Assembly (NCBI GenBank): GCA_008694505.1
Contig: VZDJ01007749.1
Location: forward strand, 7,031,457 to 7,095,456
DNA from: Cyanoderma ruficeps
Taxonomy: Eukaryota > Chordata > Aves > Passeriformes > Timaliidae
DNA length: 64,000 bases
Direction of reading: 5' to 3'
This document shows positions 24,201 to 34,292 of this stretch, one piece after another. Below the pieces are notes generated by a model. It was not told the DNA's origin and made no database searches. It worked only from the letters and a program-made list of their open reading frames with translations. The first letter of the stretch is position 1, and every line of letters starts with the position of its first letter. The translations under genes and the position numbers were made by a program.

Positions 24201-27200
24201 ATATTCTATATTTAATATTATCTTTGGATAGGCTAAGCATGGGAGTAGCTGTCCAACTTTTAGCCTCTAGGTTTGACTGCATAAACTTTCAAATTCCTAC
24301 AGGAAAAAAAAATTATCTATATTTCCATCTACCACTGAACACATAGTGTCATTTAATAACAAGACTTGAGCTTACAAAAAATGTTGAACTCAATTCTCTT
24401 TGAAATAGTTGGGCTACGATTCAAACAAGAAGTAATGTGTATTTTTGAATTCCTAGTCCTCTCTCCAGGAGCTGAGGATCTTTGGCATCCTACTTGCCAA
24501 AAAGACTGACCACCTTCAGTACTGAAACCTGGCATTAAATACAACACAATATTTTAATAGTTAATATATGGGAGTTATTATGGGTAGGATTGTGATTTGG
24601 ATCATGACTCTCTACTGCCTCTACAACACACATTGCAGTATCATCTACTATTTATATAAGGAAATAGAAAGCTACTATGAGGACAATACCCAAATTTCAA
24701 CTAGAGGCTGTGACCCCTGGGAACCATTTAGAGTCTTAACCACTTAAAATCACAGTTCCTGGACAAAAATGCACAGTTGAGCTTCAGTTTTGTCAAAAAG
24801 CATATACATTAGAAAGAAGAAAATATTGTTAAGACAATCTGTACCTATATCCAGAACTGCATTTTATAGCACTGGAACAGAGGAACTTAATCCTATAGTT
24901 ACAATATATTAAATGGTACCTGGCAGGAGCCGTTGGGTAAATTACTTTTATATGTTGGAATGCCATGTCTTGATTCAAAATTTGCTTTATCCATCCTCTT
25001 GCTCCTTGGCCAGTATCACCTGTATCACACAGAAGAGTACAAGAATTATTCTGTGCATTTAGCAAGAAAATTACACAATGTCAAATATACTTCAGATTGA
25101 CTTAATTTCACATTATGAAGTGAATACACTAAAATGCTAAAAAAGAACTTTCTAGAACAACTTCAGTCCCCTTTCCAACGGACTCAAAACTTCCTAGAAA
25201 AAGACTAATTAAGAGATCCCACAACATATGTTTAACCAATACTTTACTACATTCAGTGACTTAAGTATCTCTCAAGCAGACACAAGGCCTTATCTCTTAC
25301 AGTTTACCATACTTGCACTTAAGTGATAAAAAAATCTTGATGAACATCTTAAAAAGTGAGAGAAAATAACTGTTGCTCCCCTTAGAAAAGCTAACTATTT
25401 TTACTAGAGAATTTTATGTTAACCCACTTCAGAACCCAGTAAACAAGATCTTCACATTTAATTATACTAACAGTGCACATAGACTTTAAGGTAAAAAGAC
25501 AATTTGTAAAGAGATAGGTTCAGATGAAATATCGAGCAGATTCTTAAAGAAACCTCAACCACACAGTTCTGTTTGAAAACTAGTTGAGATCCACTCCCAG
25601 TCTGTTTTTTCCTAGTCTTGCCAGCACAGCCAATGGCCAAAACCCCTGCAGGCAGAAGTGCTACAAACAGGATGAATTCGTCTGTAGATAACATTTGCTC
25701 CTTTTAAACAAATACACATAAATACACTCAACAGTGTCTCCAGCCTGTCTTTGCACCACTGATATCTTCAGCCATAACTTCACTGTCACCCCTCTGAAGA
25801 GCAGGCACACACAAGGCCGCAGTGTAATACAAATACTTCAAGCCTAAGGAAACCGGTCCATCAAGGAATAGAGTTTACAGTAGGAAGGATGTTCAACCTA
25901 AAAAACTGAAGAGGGGCTCAGCAAACTGGAATTTCACTACTGCCACTCATGCCATAGGACTTCTTGCTTAAGCTGAGGTTCCCACATATTATCAACTCAA
26001 GTTGCTAATATTCTCCGTTACTTCAGCTGAAGTTGTTTGGCTTGACTTTAGATCACATCCCATTCTTTTCAATAAAATGGTCAAACTGAAAGAAAAGAAT
26101 ACCACTGTCCTTAGTCAGGCTTACTGGCACACTACATGGGCTCATCTGAACAATGCCACACGAATATACCAATTAAGTGTTAAAATTATTATAATTCCCC
26201 AATGGAGAAAATCTGCTCTTAAGCACTCTAACAAAATTCAGTGGTTCTATTTACAAACATAATTAACGTATCTTCAAAATTAAAACAGAAGGCGAGAAGG
26301 ATTCAAACCCACCAATTTATTTCCTGCTAAACACAATCAGCATGACTAGAAGTAACTGTTCTCTGACCTAAACCCTCCAGGTGACAAATAAAACACAGGG
26401 TTGCAAAACTGATACAAATCTTACCCTGTGCTAAGTTAAACAGTAAAATCAAAGTCACCTCCTTAACCGGATGCTTCAGAACACACCCCCACAAGCACTT
26501 TGCTTATGCAAGTACCGTGGTCTGAAGTCCAAAGACACCACTGATTCTTCACAGACACTCTTGACACACAAGGGTTTCCTCAAGGCTGTTATCAGCTCAC
26601 TTATAAAAAATGTATCTTAGGGAGGCTTCAACTAACTTTTTTTTCCCTATAAACTGTTTTGTTTTTTTTTTATTTCAGTTAGAAGGCCAAGGTCTAGGCC
26701 TTGCAAATACTTGCACAGAATGAACACTTAGGTAAGCCAACCTGAATGATTACAGAATTGGGACTTAAATTCTTTACAAATTCCTTAATGATGCAGGATA
26801 AATCATTATTCTATTATTTATTCCCACCTCTTAAACTTCACAAAGATCTGCAGAAACATCTACTGTTATTGAAGACAATTTGTCTGTGAAAAGGTCACAA
26901 AAACTCAGTAAGAGAAAATTTAACTATGATCTTCTGTGTGTCAAGAACTGTCATAGTCCAAATGCCACTCAAACATGTGAGCACTTGTATGCTCAGATAA
27001 TGTATTTTGATTCGCTAGGAACAGAACTCGGAGGACACGGAGGAAAAGAGGAGACTGTGACATCAAACAAAAGCAAATAAACCTCCTGAAATGCTACTCT
27101 TTCAGGCTCTTCTGAAATTTTAGCATTGTATGTTCTGAACACTACAAACAAAAGCAAGTGATGGGTGATCCTGCTTTGAGTCAGTTTATAAACTGAAAAA

Positions 27201-29294
27201 GACTGATGGCAGCTACTTATCTTCTTCTCCCTCCTCAAGTAAAATACAACTTTTTTTCCTTTCAAATATAGTTTGCAATTCCAAGTTTTCTTTCTGTGCA
27301 GTTTAAATTTAACAACATATAACATGTAGACTGGACATTAGGAAAAAATTATTCACCAAAAGGGTTTTCAAGCACAGGAACAGGCTGCCCAGGAAAGGCA
27401 CTGAGTCACCATCCCTGGAGGTATTTAAAAGATGTGTAGATGTGGCACTTAAGGACATGGTTAAGTGATGGACTTGGCAGTGTTTGGTAAATGGTTGGAC
27501 TCGATGTTCTAAAAGGTCTTTTCCAGCCTATGATTCTGTACTAGTTACAACATGCAAAGTTGTAATCCTCAGCCTAAAAAGCTATTACATACTTGCTATT
27601 GCATTTGCCTTCCTGCTAAGCTACCAAATGGAACCTCTGCCTAAATCTGATGTACAGTACTAGGACTGCCCTAATATGTTTCTATACCATTTTGCATTGA
27701 TATTCTGCACTTGTTACCGTTTGTCTACAGCAAGCATTATGAACAAAATGGATTCATGCTATTTGACTGCCACTTTCCATCACAAGCGCGGTACAAAGGT
27801 TTACAACTCAGGTTTACAGGCCAGCCCACAGCAACAGCACTGCGGCGACTTCTGGTTTAGATTCTATTCTGTGGAACTGCTAGAAACCAAATAAAACCAC
27901 CCCATTACATTATGAACAAAATCATATTTAAAAGAAAAAAAGAAAGAAAAATTGTAGAGTACTTTAACCACATGTGGAATCAACCTCTAACCATAATCTT
28001 CCCTTACTCCTCCAACATTAGAGAAAACTATTTCCTCCAGCATTAGCATTAACAAGAGGGCTGAAAACATAAACTCATTCACTTTCATTCTTTTTCTCAC
28101 AGAATTTTTAAAAAGCAAAATTAAACTAGATTATAAAAATGAAACTAATTTAGTAAGGTCACACATCTTTGTTAAACTAAACAGAAGTACCAGCTAAAAG
28201 CAAAAGTGAGCAAAAGACAGGGAAAGTGTTGAGCATGTTGCCATATGCACATAGGCAGCTCAGTAGTATTGATTCTCAAGGCCTTGATCTAGTACAGACC
28301 TAAGATTACTGGGTTTTCTTTTCTTTTTTAATGTCATGCGGACCATGTTGTTGTTATTTAGCTCATTACAAACAACTTTTAAGGAATTAAACCCGACTAA
28401 ACACACGCTCCACTCCCGCCCTCAGACAAGCCACTGGTGTAGGTAACTCCCCTCTGCAGAACATGTCCATGAAGCCAGTCTGGACATGGACAAGGCCCTT
28501 CTGAACAATCAGAAGTTGCTAAACGAACACTGCCTTTTCAAGGGTGCCAACAGCACCTTCATGTCCACTCCAAAACAGCAAGAGCCACTATAACTGTGAG
28601 TCATCCTCTGCATGGGGCAATCCCTCTGAGACAGGCAATTCAGGGAGTAACCGGAAACTGTGTGAAGTGTTTAAGGTCAGGTATCAGGAAAAGATTTTTC
28701 ACCCAAAAACGCTGGGCACTGGCATAGGCTCCCCATGGAAGTAGTCACAGCAGAACGCAGCCTGACAGAGTCCAAGAAGCCTTTGGACAGAATTCTCAGG
28801 CACACGGTGTGACTCTCGGGGTGTCCTGTGTGGGGTCAGGAGTTGGCCTGTGATGATCCTGATGCATCCCTTCCCACTGAGCGTGCGGGTTCTGTGACCT
28901 CTGGGAACGCGTGTGCTCTCAAGGAAGCCGGTCTGGTGTGAGCCGGCGCTGTCCCTGCGGGAACCTCTCCGGGCACCAACACACGGCTTTGCCGCCCACC
29001 GCCTCAACCTTCCTGGCCCGAGGAGGGCAGAACCGCGGGGACAGCCTCACTCCAAAGCCCTTCCCCAGTCCGTGGCGGCCGCCGCGGCCGCCCCGTCCCG
29101 CCGCCTCCCTCCCGCAGCACCGGAGCGGCCGACCCTGCCCGCTTCACCCGCTCCCCGCAGCGCCCCGTCCCCAGGGGCAGCGGGGAGAGAAGGGAGGGAA
29201 AGCAGGCACCTGAGCCGTGCAGGAAGATGAGGGAGGCGGTGTGCCTGCCCGCGGGGGACACCACGCTCCGCTGCAGCGCTGCGGGCGCCGCCAT
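2980..29294 (-). CDS. LYPLAL1: Lysophospholipase-like protein 1, five-exon gene (whole coding span)
   Basis: The coding exons are 29210-29294, 24920-25019, 13889-14058, 3811-3926 and 2980-3219, transcribed right to left. They sum to 711 nt, which is 236 codons plus TAA; human LYPLAL1 has 237 residues. Every junction is GT-AG and keeps the frame. Seen in the product: the HGSG turn near the N terminus (residues 26-29), the nucleophile elbow GFSMG with Ser122, Asp177 in GTADELV, and His209 in NHEL. This is the alpha/beta-hydrolase triad of the LYPLA1/LYPLA2 acyl-protein thioesterase family. LYPLAL1 is a cytosolic serine hydrolase that prefers short acyl esters and has been reported to depalmitoylate a potassium channel; its physiological substrate is still debated. 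No signal peptide or membrane segment is visible. No exon contains a stop or frameshift, so the gene looks functional. The symbol rests on recognising the family sequence and on the length and motif match. Confidence 0.96.
3220..3810 (-). other. LYPLAL1: LYPLAL1 intron 4 (591 bp)
   Basis: Bounded by GTGAGT at the exon 4 side and CATCTAG at the exon 5 side. AT-rich, with no repeat or secondary open frame of note. Confidence 0.9.
3811..3926 (-). CDS. LYPLAL1: LYPLAL1 coding exon 4 (nucleophile exon)
   Basis: 116 nt encoding the end of Gly119 and residues 120-157. It carries the GFSMGGG elbow with the catalytic serine (Ser122), followed by MAMHLAYR and the FALSSFLNK strand-turn of the hydrolase core. 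The acceptor is TCCCAG|GT and the donor is CAG|GTGAGT, close to the ideal consensus. The exon ends at a codon boundary (Gln157). Confidence 0.97.
4069..4318 (-). mobile_element. CR1 LINE 3' fragment
   Basis: The plus strand opens with AATCACAGAATCACTTAGG and continues with a TTGGAAAAGACCTCTAAGATC block, the reverse complement of the CR1 3' end. Blocks such as AGCTCATTCCAATGTTTAAC and a CTTTCTGTGAAGAAATTCTT-like stretch match the rest of the avian CR1 tail. It is 5'-truncated, diverged and lies in intron 3 in the gene's own orientation. Confidence 0.9.
10428..10451. repeat. Perfect 9-bp inverted repeat
   Basis: ATAATTATT (10428-10436) and AATAATTAT (10443-10451) flank a 6-base loop in intron 3. 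Short AT hairpins like this arise easily by chance. Confidence 0.7.
11879..12240 (-). mobile_element. CR1 LINE 3' fragment
   Basis: The plus strand starts ATCACAGAATGGTTTAGG and runs through TCCAACCTGGCCTTGAACAC, the GGACATCCCCAACTTT block, a CATTCCACCTTGTCTTATC-like block and AGATCTCCCCAGAGCCTTCT, in the order expected for a reversed CR1 tail. It lies in intron 3 and is 5'-truncated near 12240. Confidence 0.9.
13889..14058 (-). CDS. LYPLAL1: LYPLAL1 coding exon 3
   Basis: 170 nt that complete Arg62, encode residues 63-118 and give the first base of Gly119. The segment opens with PYTPMKG, contains the [15 protein letters not shown] block that is highly characteristic of LYPLAL1, and ends with NRILI just before the nucleophile elbow. 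The acceptor is CTCTAG|G and the donor is G|GTAAGA, a strong match to consensus. Confidence 0.96.
15657..15683. repeat. Poly(A)/poly(T) hairpin
   Basis: A10-GC and GC-T9 arms form an approximately 11-bp stem around a TTTT loop in intron 2. On either strand the transcript would fold. It is most likely a by-product of two homopolymer tracts. Confidence 0.7.
18270..18806 (+). mobile_element. CR1 LINE 3' fragment (longest copy in the window)
   Basis: Runs in plus orientation through the CR1 3' coding end and UTR. Landmarks are GGAGCAGATCCAGAGGAGG, the GGGTTTGCTCAGCCTGGAGG block, the GGATTTAGACAAGAAGG block, a GAGGTGGTAGATGCCCC-like block and a terminal GACCTTGAAATGTCC...CTAATCC stretch. The open frames at 18206-18616 (plus) and 18388-18711 (minus) are by-products of this repeat. 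It lies antisense to LYPLAL1 in intron 2. Confidence 0.92.
24151..24222. repeat. AT-only palindromic low-complexity tract
   Basis: About 70 bp of almost pure A/T with nested inverted words (TTACATA ... TATGTAA). It lies in intron 2. No function can be assigned. Confidence 0.7.
24920..25019 (-). CDS. LYPLAL1: LYPLAL1 coding exon 2
   Basis: 100 nt that complete Gly29, encode residues 30-61 (DTGQGARGW ... IYPTAPA) and give the first two bases of Arg62. The acceptor is GATACAG|GT and the donor is CAG|GTACC. The DTGQG and YPTAP motifs are typical of acyl-protein thioesterase-like hydrolases; the first continues the HGSGD(T)G loop that shapes the oxyanion hole. Phase joins exactly with exons 1 and 3. 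Confidence 0.95.
27327..27540 (+). mobile_element. CR1 LINE 3' fragment
   Basis: Plus-oriented tail: GGACATTAGGAAAAAATTATTC, then GGAACAGGCTGCCCAGGAAA, CACCATCCCTGGAGGTATTT, GTTGGACTCGATGTTCTAAA and a final CCAGCCTATGATTCTGTA. About 210 bp, 5'-truncated, in intron 1 and antisense to LYPLAL1. Confidence 0.92.
28672..28905 (+). mobile_element. CR1 LINE 3' fragment beside the CpG island
   Basis: Plus-oriented. GGTCAGGTATCAGGAAAAG is followed by a GGGCACTGGCATAGGCTCCC block, the CTGACAGAGTCCAAGAAGCC block, CTCAGGCACACGGTGTGACT and a GGGGTGTCCTGTGTGGGGTC tail. It shares this distinctive tail with the copy at 59.6 kb, so both belong to one CR1 subfamily that differs from the other copies here. It ends about 300 bp inside intron 1 from exon 1. 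Confidence 0.85.
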
Positions 29295-29790
29295 GCCCAG
29301 CGCCCTCCTCCTCCTCCAGCCCAGCCCCGCCGGTTCCGGGCCTGCGGCCGCCCTGTCTCCGCCCCCCGCGCCTCTGCTGAGGCGCCCTCGGGTGTCCTCG
29401 CACCGAGCTCGGGAAGTTCTCAATTCGGACGCTGCTCTCAGTTAGCAAAGCTTGTTTACAGGCAGCGCGGACTCGCTCCAGGGGCCGTATTTAGCCGTGC
29501 CCTGTGACAGAGACCGGTCCGCCTCTTTGGTGTCACACGTGCCCCGGTGGACTGTCTCCCTTTCTTCGAATAAAGTTGCAGGACTCCTCTGTCTCCTTTC
29601 TGGACATAAACCTCTGGCGTTTTGTGGATTTTCCTGGCACACGTGTGCGGGGAGGTGCCGGGCTGCAGCTGACTAGGGGCAGCCCTTCAAGGGCAAGGCC
29701 TGGCTGCCGGAGAGCCGAGGGGAGGCCAGTGGCGCTGGTGGCTCCGAGTTGCTTCAGAGTGAGGGACCTGCAAGGAGCGTCGTGAAAAAG
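28880..29790. promoter_or_regulatory. LYPLAL1: CpG-island promoter of LYPLAL1
   Basis: GC content and CpG density rise sharply against the AT-rich surroundings, peaking around exon 1. GC-box-like runs (CCGCCCCCC near 29358) and an ETS-like TTCCGG (near 29333) lie just upstream of the start codon. No TATA box is placed to serve the minus-strand start. This is the usual design of a broadly expressed vertebrate housekeeping promoter. Such islands often fire in both directions, but I see no exon of a divergent transcript. Confidence 0.8.
29210..29294 (-). CDS. LYPLAL1: LYPLAL1 coding exon 1
   Basis: This exon carries the start codon and residues 1-28 plus the first base of Gly29, from [10 protein letters not shown] to the first beta strand and the HGS part of the oxyanion turn. 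The start at 29294 has a good Kozak setting (G at -3, G at +4). I see no other ATG on this strand between it and about 29480. The donor is G|GTGCCT, which is weaker than the later donors. The N terminus is two residues shorter than in human, where the residues before LQR differ. The exon sits in the CpG island. The frame stays open upstream but only through non-ATG codons. Confidence 0.93.
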
Positions 29791-30021
29791 GTCCCGCAGA
29801 CATTTGAGAACTTGTCCGACCTTAATCCATGTCTAAGCAAAACTATCCTGATGGTCTTGCTAGTCTCTACTGAACTGTCATAAGGGTGTAAGGAGCACGA
29901 GCTTACTTTTGCAGTTTTAGTTAACCTCTACACGTTCAGGGTCATAATTTTTTATTTTTTTTCCCCCCGCTGGTGCTGTGCAGATTAGCCACCTGCTTTA
30001 GCGCTCTGCGGTCGGCGACAG

Positions 30022-30084
30022 TGGGACAAGGCCGGCCCGCCGTGAACTGCGCNTGGGACAAGGACGGGCCGCCGTGAACTGCGC
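30022..30084 (+). repeat. 31-bp tandem pair separated by one N
   Basis: Units at 30022-30052 and 30054-30084 differ at only a few bases (both begin TGGGACAAGG and end CCGTGAACTGCGC). The only character between them is an N at 30053. This may be a collapsed minisatellite or an assembly join in GC-rich DNA. Confidence 0.85.
30053..30053. other. Ambiguous base (N)
   Basis: Single undetermined base between two copies of a 31-bp repeat. It marks an assembly join or an unresolved repeat boundary. Confidence 0.95.
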
Positions 30085-31117
30085 TGTTGCCGTTTCGCTG
30101 GCCAGGTGCAGCGCGACCCGGGGTGAGCGGCTAGTGCACGGATTAGTTTTGCAGTTCATCACAACGCGTTTTGGCAAGCCGTAGGGGCGCACCTGCTAGT
30201 TCTTAAAAATGTAATGAAACCCTAGCCTCTTGAGGTAGCGCGTTATTACCTTCAGAATAGCCTGTGGGTTAAGTAGACGAAACATCAGTGTGTGTGTAGT
30301 ATGAGGAGCATGCTGTGCTTGTATTTCTGTTCAAATTGCTGTCCTGACTACTCTATTCCTGTTTATTTAGGCCATGAAATCTTAGGGCGCTGGTTAAATG
30401 TAGACTAATGAACAGCATGTTGTTTTGCCCCTCTAGAAGGTATGCAGCTGTATTTTTAGTATATCTGAAAGCATTCTGCAAGTGAGGCCAAGAAGTAAAG
30501 AGAATGAAAAAAAATCTGGTAGTTATGGAAATTAATAAATTGCATGGTGGGACGGGATGAAAGGTATATCTAAAATTTTCTATAATGTCAGTTGTCCAGT
30601 TGAAGAACACCAAATCTCAGCAATGTAGTGCCAAAAGGAACAAGCCAGTTTTGACGGTCTTTAGTAGCTGAGCCACACCTTTCTTTTCCTTTGACTTCCA
30701 GTACACAAAAAGAATTGTGGTATTTGAACCATTATTTTATTAGCTTAGAAGGAAAATTTAGTTATTATTATAAGACAGAATCACTTATTTAATTATGCTT
30801 ATTTGCAATATTTTAATTTGTCTTACTATCTTTCATGAGTAATGTCATTTTTTGGGAGTGTGTGAAGGGTTCCTAAACAAAGGTACATCAGTGATGAGTG
30901 GTTTTGGACACACTGTTATGCCCAGTCATGGCAACAAACCATGATCAAGGTTTTTTAAACCTTATAAATTGTCATTCTCTGCCTCTGAGTTACAAGCTTG
31001 GAGATACAAGATTTCTTTGTGCCAACAAATAAAGCTTGATGCCAGGAACAAAACAAAGAATAAAATATCACACCATGTAAAAATAATACGCAAGGTTTGG
31101 AGGATTTTGTGTGTTTC

Positions 31118-31142
31118 TTTTTTTTTTTTTTTTTTTTTTTTT
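31118..31142 (+). repeat. Poly(T) tract
   Basis: Uninterrupted run of 25 T with no recognisable retroposon body on either side. Confidence 0.95.
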
Positions 31143-31194
31143 ATTTATGGCTTTCTCCTCTGTGCGTCTCTTTTGTGGTTCACTCCATAATGTT

Positions 31195-31195
31195 N
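31195..31195. other. Ambiguous base (N)
   Basis: Single undetermined base about 50 bp after a T25 run, where sequencing or polishing commonly fails. Confidence 0.95.
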
Positions 31196-34100
31196 TATGG
31201 GGCTGGCTTCCGTGGAAAGATTAATATTTTTTTAAAAAGACAAAACAGACAGCTACATAGAAATTTGTGAGACAGTAGGAGTTCTGAACAAACATAACTG
31301 GAAAAGCAATGCGTTGCAATTCAAATGACAACAAATATACTGTAATAACTTGTTATTTATACCCAAGGAAAATGTTTTCTTGGGTTGCTTTTGAAGTGTA
31401 TTAATTATATTGACTATTAAAAATATTAGATGACATTTAATGATTTATGAAATTTAGTTAAATTTTTTAAACCACCCCCCCAGCCCCTCAGCAGAAGAAC
31501 CCTTCATACTCTAATGGGTCTGAATCAAGTTCTCAGACTTGGCCAGTAGATGATTCTATTGTTTCTGGGAGTTTTCTGTTGTTAGAGGTATAAAAGTCCC
31601 CTTCCCTGCCAGTTTTGCCTTCTGCCTAAAGGAGGGGAAGGAGGAAACCTGCCTGGAATAAGAACTAGAAAGGAGTTATAACTCTTTTCCTGGGCCAAAG
31701 CTGTAAACCCAATGAAGCAGAGATGCACCCTGTAGAAATCGTGGCTCCTAAGGCCTAGCCTTACTAACTGAAAGGACTTTCCTGAATGAATTAATAGTAT
31801 GTTAATAACTGTAGAAGATTATAGGCAATATGGAAATACCTTGCAAATTTTGTTAAACTAACATAAGCTTATGTTCTAATGCTTATGGGGTTTTACAAGT
31901 CTTCCACTGCTGACATGTAACATCTCCAAAAGGAATTTATGACATTTCACAATGTTAATAAAATGTGATCCCACACCCTTAAAAACATATTCTGTTGCAA
32001 TTGCTTCTCTTTTTTTTTTTCTGTTCTTAATGAAATAAATGGATTATATTGTGACTTAAATGTTAAATAAATATGGAAATGTAAATATGTGGCCATATTT
32101 AAGTTTTCCAGAGAAAGTAAATGTTAATTGTGAGTTTGTTTTGTTCCTTAGTATAGGCCCTTGCTCTAAGTGCTCACTGATTGGGGTTTTTCTCTCACAC
32201 TGACTCTGCTCAGAAATAAACAGAAGACTTTAATTTACTTGAAACCATTTTGATACTTCTTCTCATTTAAAATGGCTTTGCACTTTAAAAATGACTTTAG
32301 CTGAAAGCACTATGTTGCAGAGTAATTTTTATGTTCAGCATGTGTACATATATAAAACATCCAGAAACACTGCTACAGCTGTATATGCAGAGCTAAGGCT
32401 CCTGCACTTGATATTGAAAAATAGTTTTCAGGTATTGTACAGTTACTGTTGGGTTTTTTTAGTAGGTGAGTTAAGTGACAGATACTTCACTGGTGAGTAT
32501 ATCTGATTTCTAATTGATTGTATTATTATATAATACTTATGAATATATTACTATGTAATTATTATATATAGGTGATTCTGACAGAAGCAGGGATCTTAGT
32601 GTGGAAATAAAAATATCAAGTGTTTGAAACTTTTCACATCCCCCCTTTATTTCTTTCTCAGTAGTATGGCATTATCATCATCACCATATCAGGTGATGGC
32701 ATAATTGAGTGAAGCTATCCTATACTTGTTTTCTTCATTATTGAGCATTAGAATTAAATGCTGAATTGGACTCTTTTGTACATTTCTTCCCTCTCCAACC
32801 CTTCTTCCAGGGCTTAAGGGTCTGTCTGCTATTTTTTAGACCTTCATGCCAGTTACTGTGGTCTGATAAAAACAAGAAACTGTCCTCCAATTTGCAGGTG
32901 GTTTCATGTATTGGAATTCAGTGGCAGTGCTTTGACATAGAATTTATAGTTTTATGTTTCTGCTTTCAGCATACATCTTGGCATAGTTTATTCTGAAAAG
33001 TTCTTGTCAAGAGCTCTTTGCACATCTGCCACAGTAGAGGTAGGAAGTGCCACAGAAATTACTACAGGCACACAACCTAGTGGTCCATTTATCATGCAAA
33101 ACTAGTCATACTCAAACCAAGCCAAACAAAAAATGTATTTCCATTCATACCTTTTAGTTGAACAGTTGAGTCTTTGGCAACTGATCAATTTTCAAAACAT
33201 GTAGATTTTGAAAAGTTGTTTTCTGTCCAGTGACAAGTATGGTTTGGGGCTGCATTCTCCTGTTCCTTAGTAGAAAAAAAAAAAAAAGACCCCTGGCTGG
33301 TCTACATCAATAATATTGTGCATTACAGGTAGGATTTAGTGTGGAGTTGGGTAAGGGATATCAGTTCACACGAGAAAAGCAAGTATGAATACTGTCTGGC
33401 AACATGGGATGTTTGCCCAATGTTTCTAGTTACCAGAACAAGGTAAACAAGTAATAAATAAACAGATCATGTTCTTCTTGGCCCAAGAGACAATCAATAT
33501 TTAGGGTCTTGTGAGATAATTTTGCTAGCAGGAGCCAGATATTTACTGCAGGCCATCCAATTTGTTTAAAAACAAATAAGGGCTTTGTCCCAGGGACAAC
33601 AGGACGCAGTTCCCTTCTTCAGGAATTTGGGCCTGCACCTAGCCAACAAACTGCCAAAACAAACCCAGGCTATGACTATGTTTGTGGTGCCTGTGTGTTT
33701 CTTCTGCTTGTTCTTCGCAGCAGGTTTGCTATTTCTGGGTCATTTGGATGTCCACTCAGCTGCTTCATCTACAGGCACCTTCCAGGCAAGCTCCTTGGCC
33801 CATCTTGTTTAGCTCAGAGCCTGCTGGAGCCTGGCGGGATGTTCCTTGACCAGACGTCCCCAAAGAATTTCACAGGCATGCTCAGGGCTTACCAAAATTG
33901 TGTTAACAGTATTCTCAGCAAATAGTGAAGCTACTTTCAGTTGCAGGGAACCCCTGAGATAAAGAGAGGTGAGCCAGAGCAACATATGATCAAACCAGTA
34001 TGGTTAATCACACATTCTCCGTTTATTTCATCTAAAATGGCTGCTTATATACATTTCTAGGTAGTTTACAAATCCAGTAGCTTTTCCATTAGCACATAGC

Positions 34101-34255
34101 GTAAAAGGAATGCAAACACACATTGTTTGACTTAATTTTAAGGTGGCTAAACGTGCCCACTAATAATTGCTCTCAGTGACCTTCAGAAAACCCACTAACA
34201 TTACTACCTTAACATCTAATTTCTGCTGTGCCACAATTAATTTTACCTGTGCAAC

Positions 34256-34292
34256 AGCTTCAAGGCCTCAAGGCCTTCAAGGCCAAGCCTCA
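34256..34292 (+). repeat. Short CAAGGCCT-type tandem repeat
   Basis: The word AAGGCC recurs three times within about 25 bp (CAAGGCCTCAAGGCCTTCAA and onward). A local slippage product in upstream intergenic DNA. Confidence 0.6.

Larger units (their letters stand above)
14059..24919 (-). other. LYPLAL1: LYPLAL1 intron 2 (about 10.9 kb)
   Basis: Starts with GTACCA beside exon 2 and ends with CTCTAG beside exon 3. It holds a plus-oriented CR1 copy (about 18270-18806), an A/T hairpin at 15657-15683 and an AT-only tract near 24151-24222. It also holds a few exon-like open frames on the gene strand (15905-16117, 16192-16383, 21612-22043). None of these can be joined to LYPLAL1 to give a longer version of the known protein. 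Confidence 0.9.
25020..29209 (-). other. LYPLAL1: LYPLAL1 intron 1 (about 4.2 kb)
   Basis: Starts with GTGCCT beside exon 1 and ends with GATACAG beside exon 2. The exon 1 end is CpG-rich and belongs to the promoter island. Two plus-oriented CR1 tails lie at about 27327-27540 and 28672-28905. The remainder is AT-rich with no coding feature recognised. Confidence 0.9.

Noticed and set aside
28911..29507. Several overlapping open frames of 70-139 codons on both strands around the CpG island
   Set aside because: They are Ala/Arg/Gly/Pro-rich, as expected where GC content removes stop codons. Only the LYPLAL1 exon 1 frame has family support. The longest minus frames begin at TTG, not ATG.
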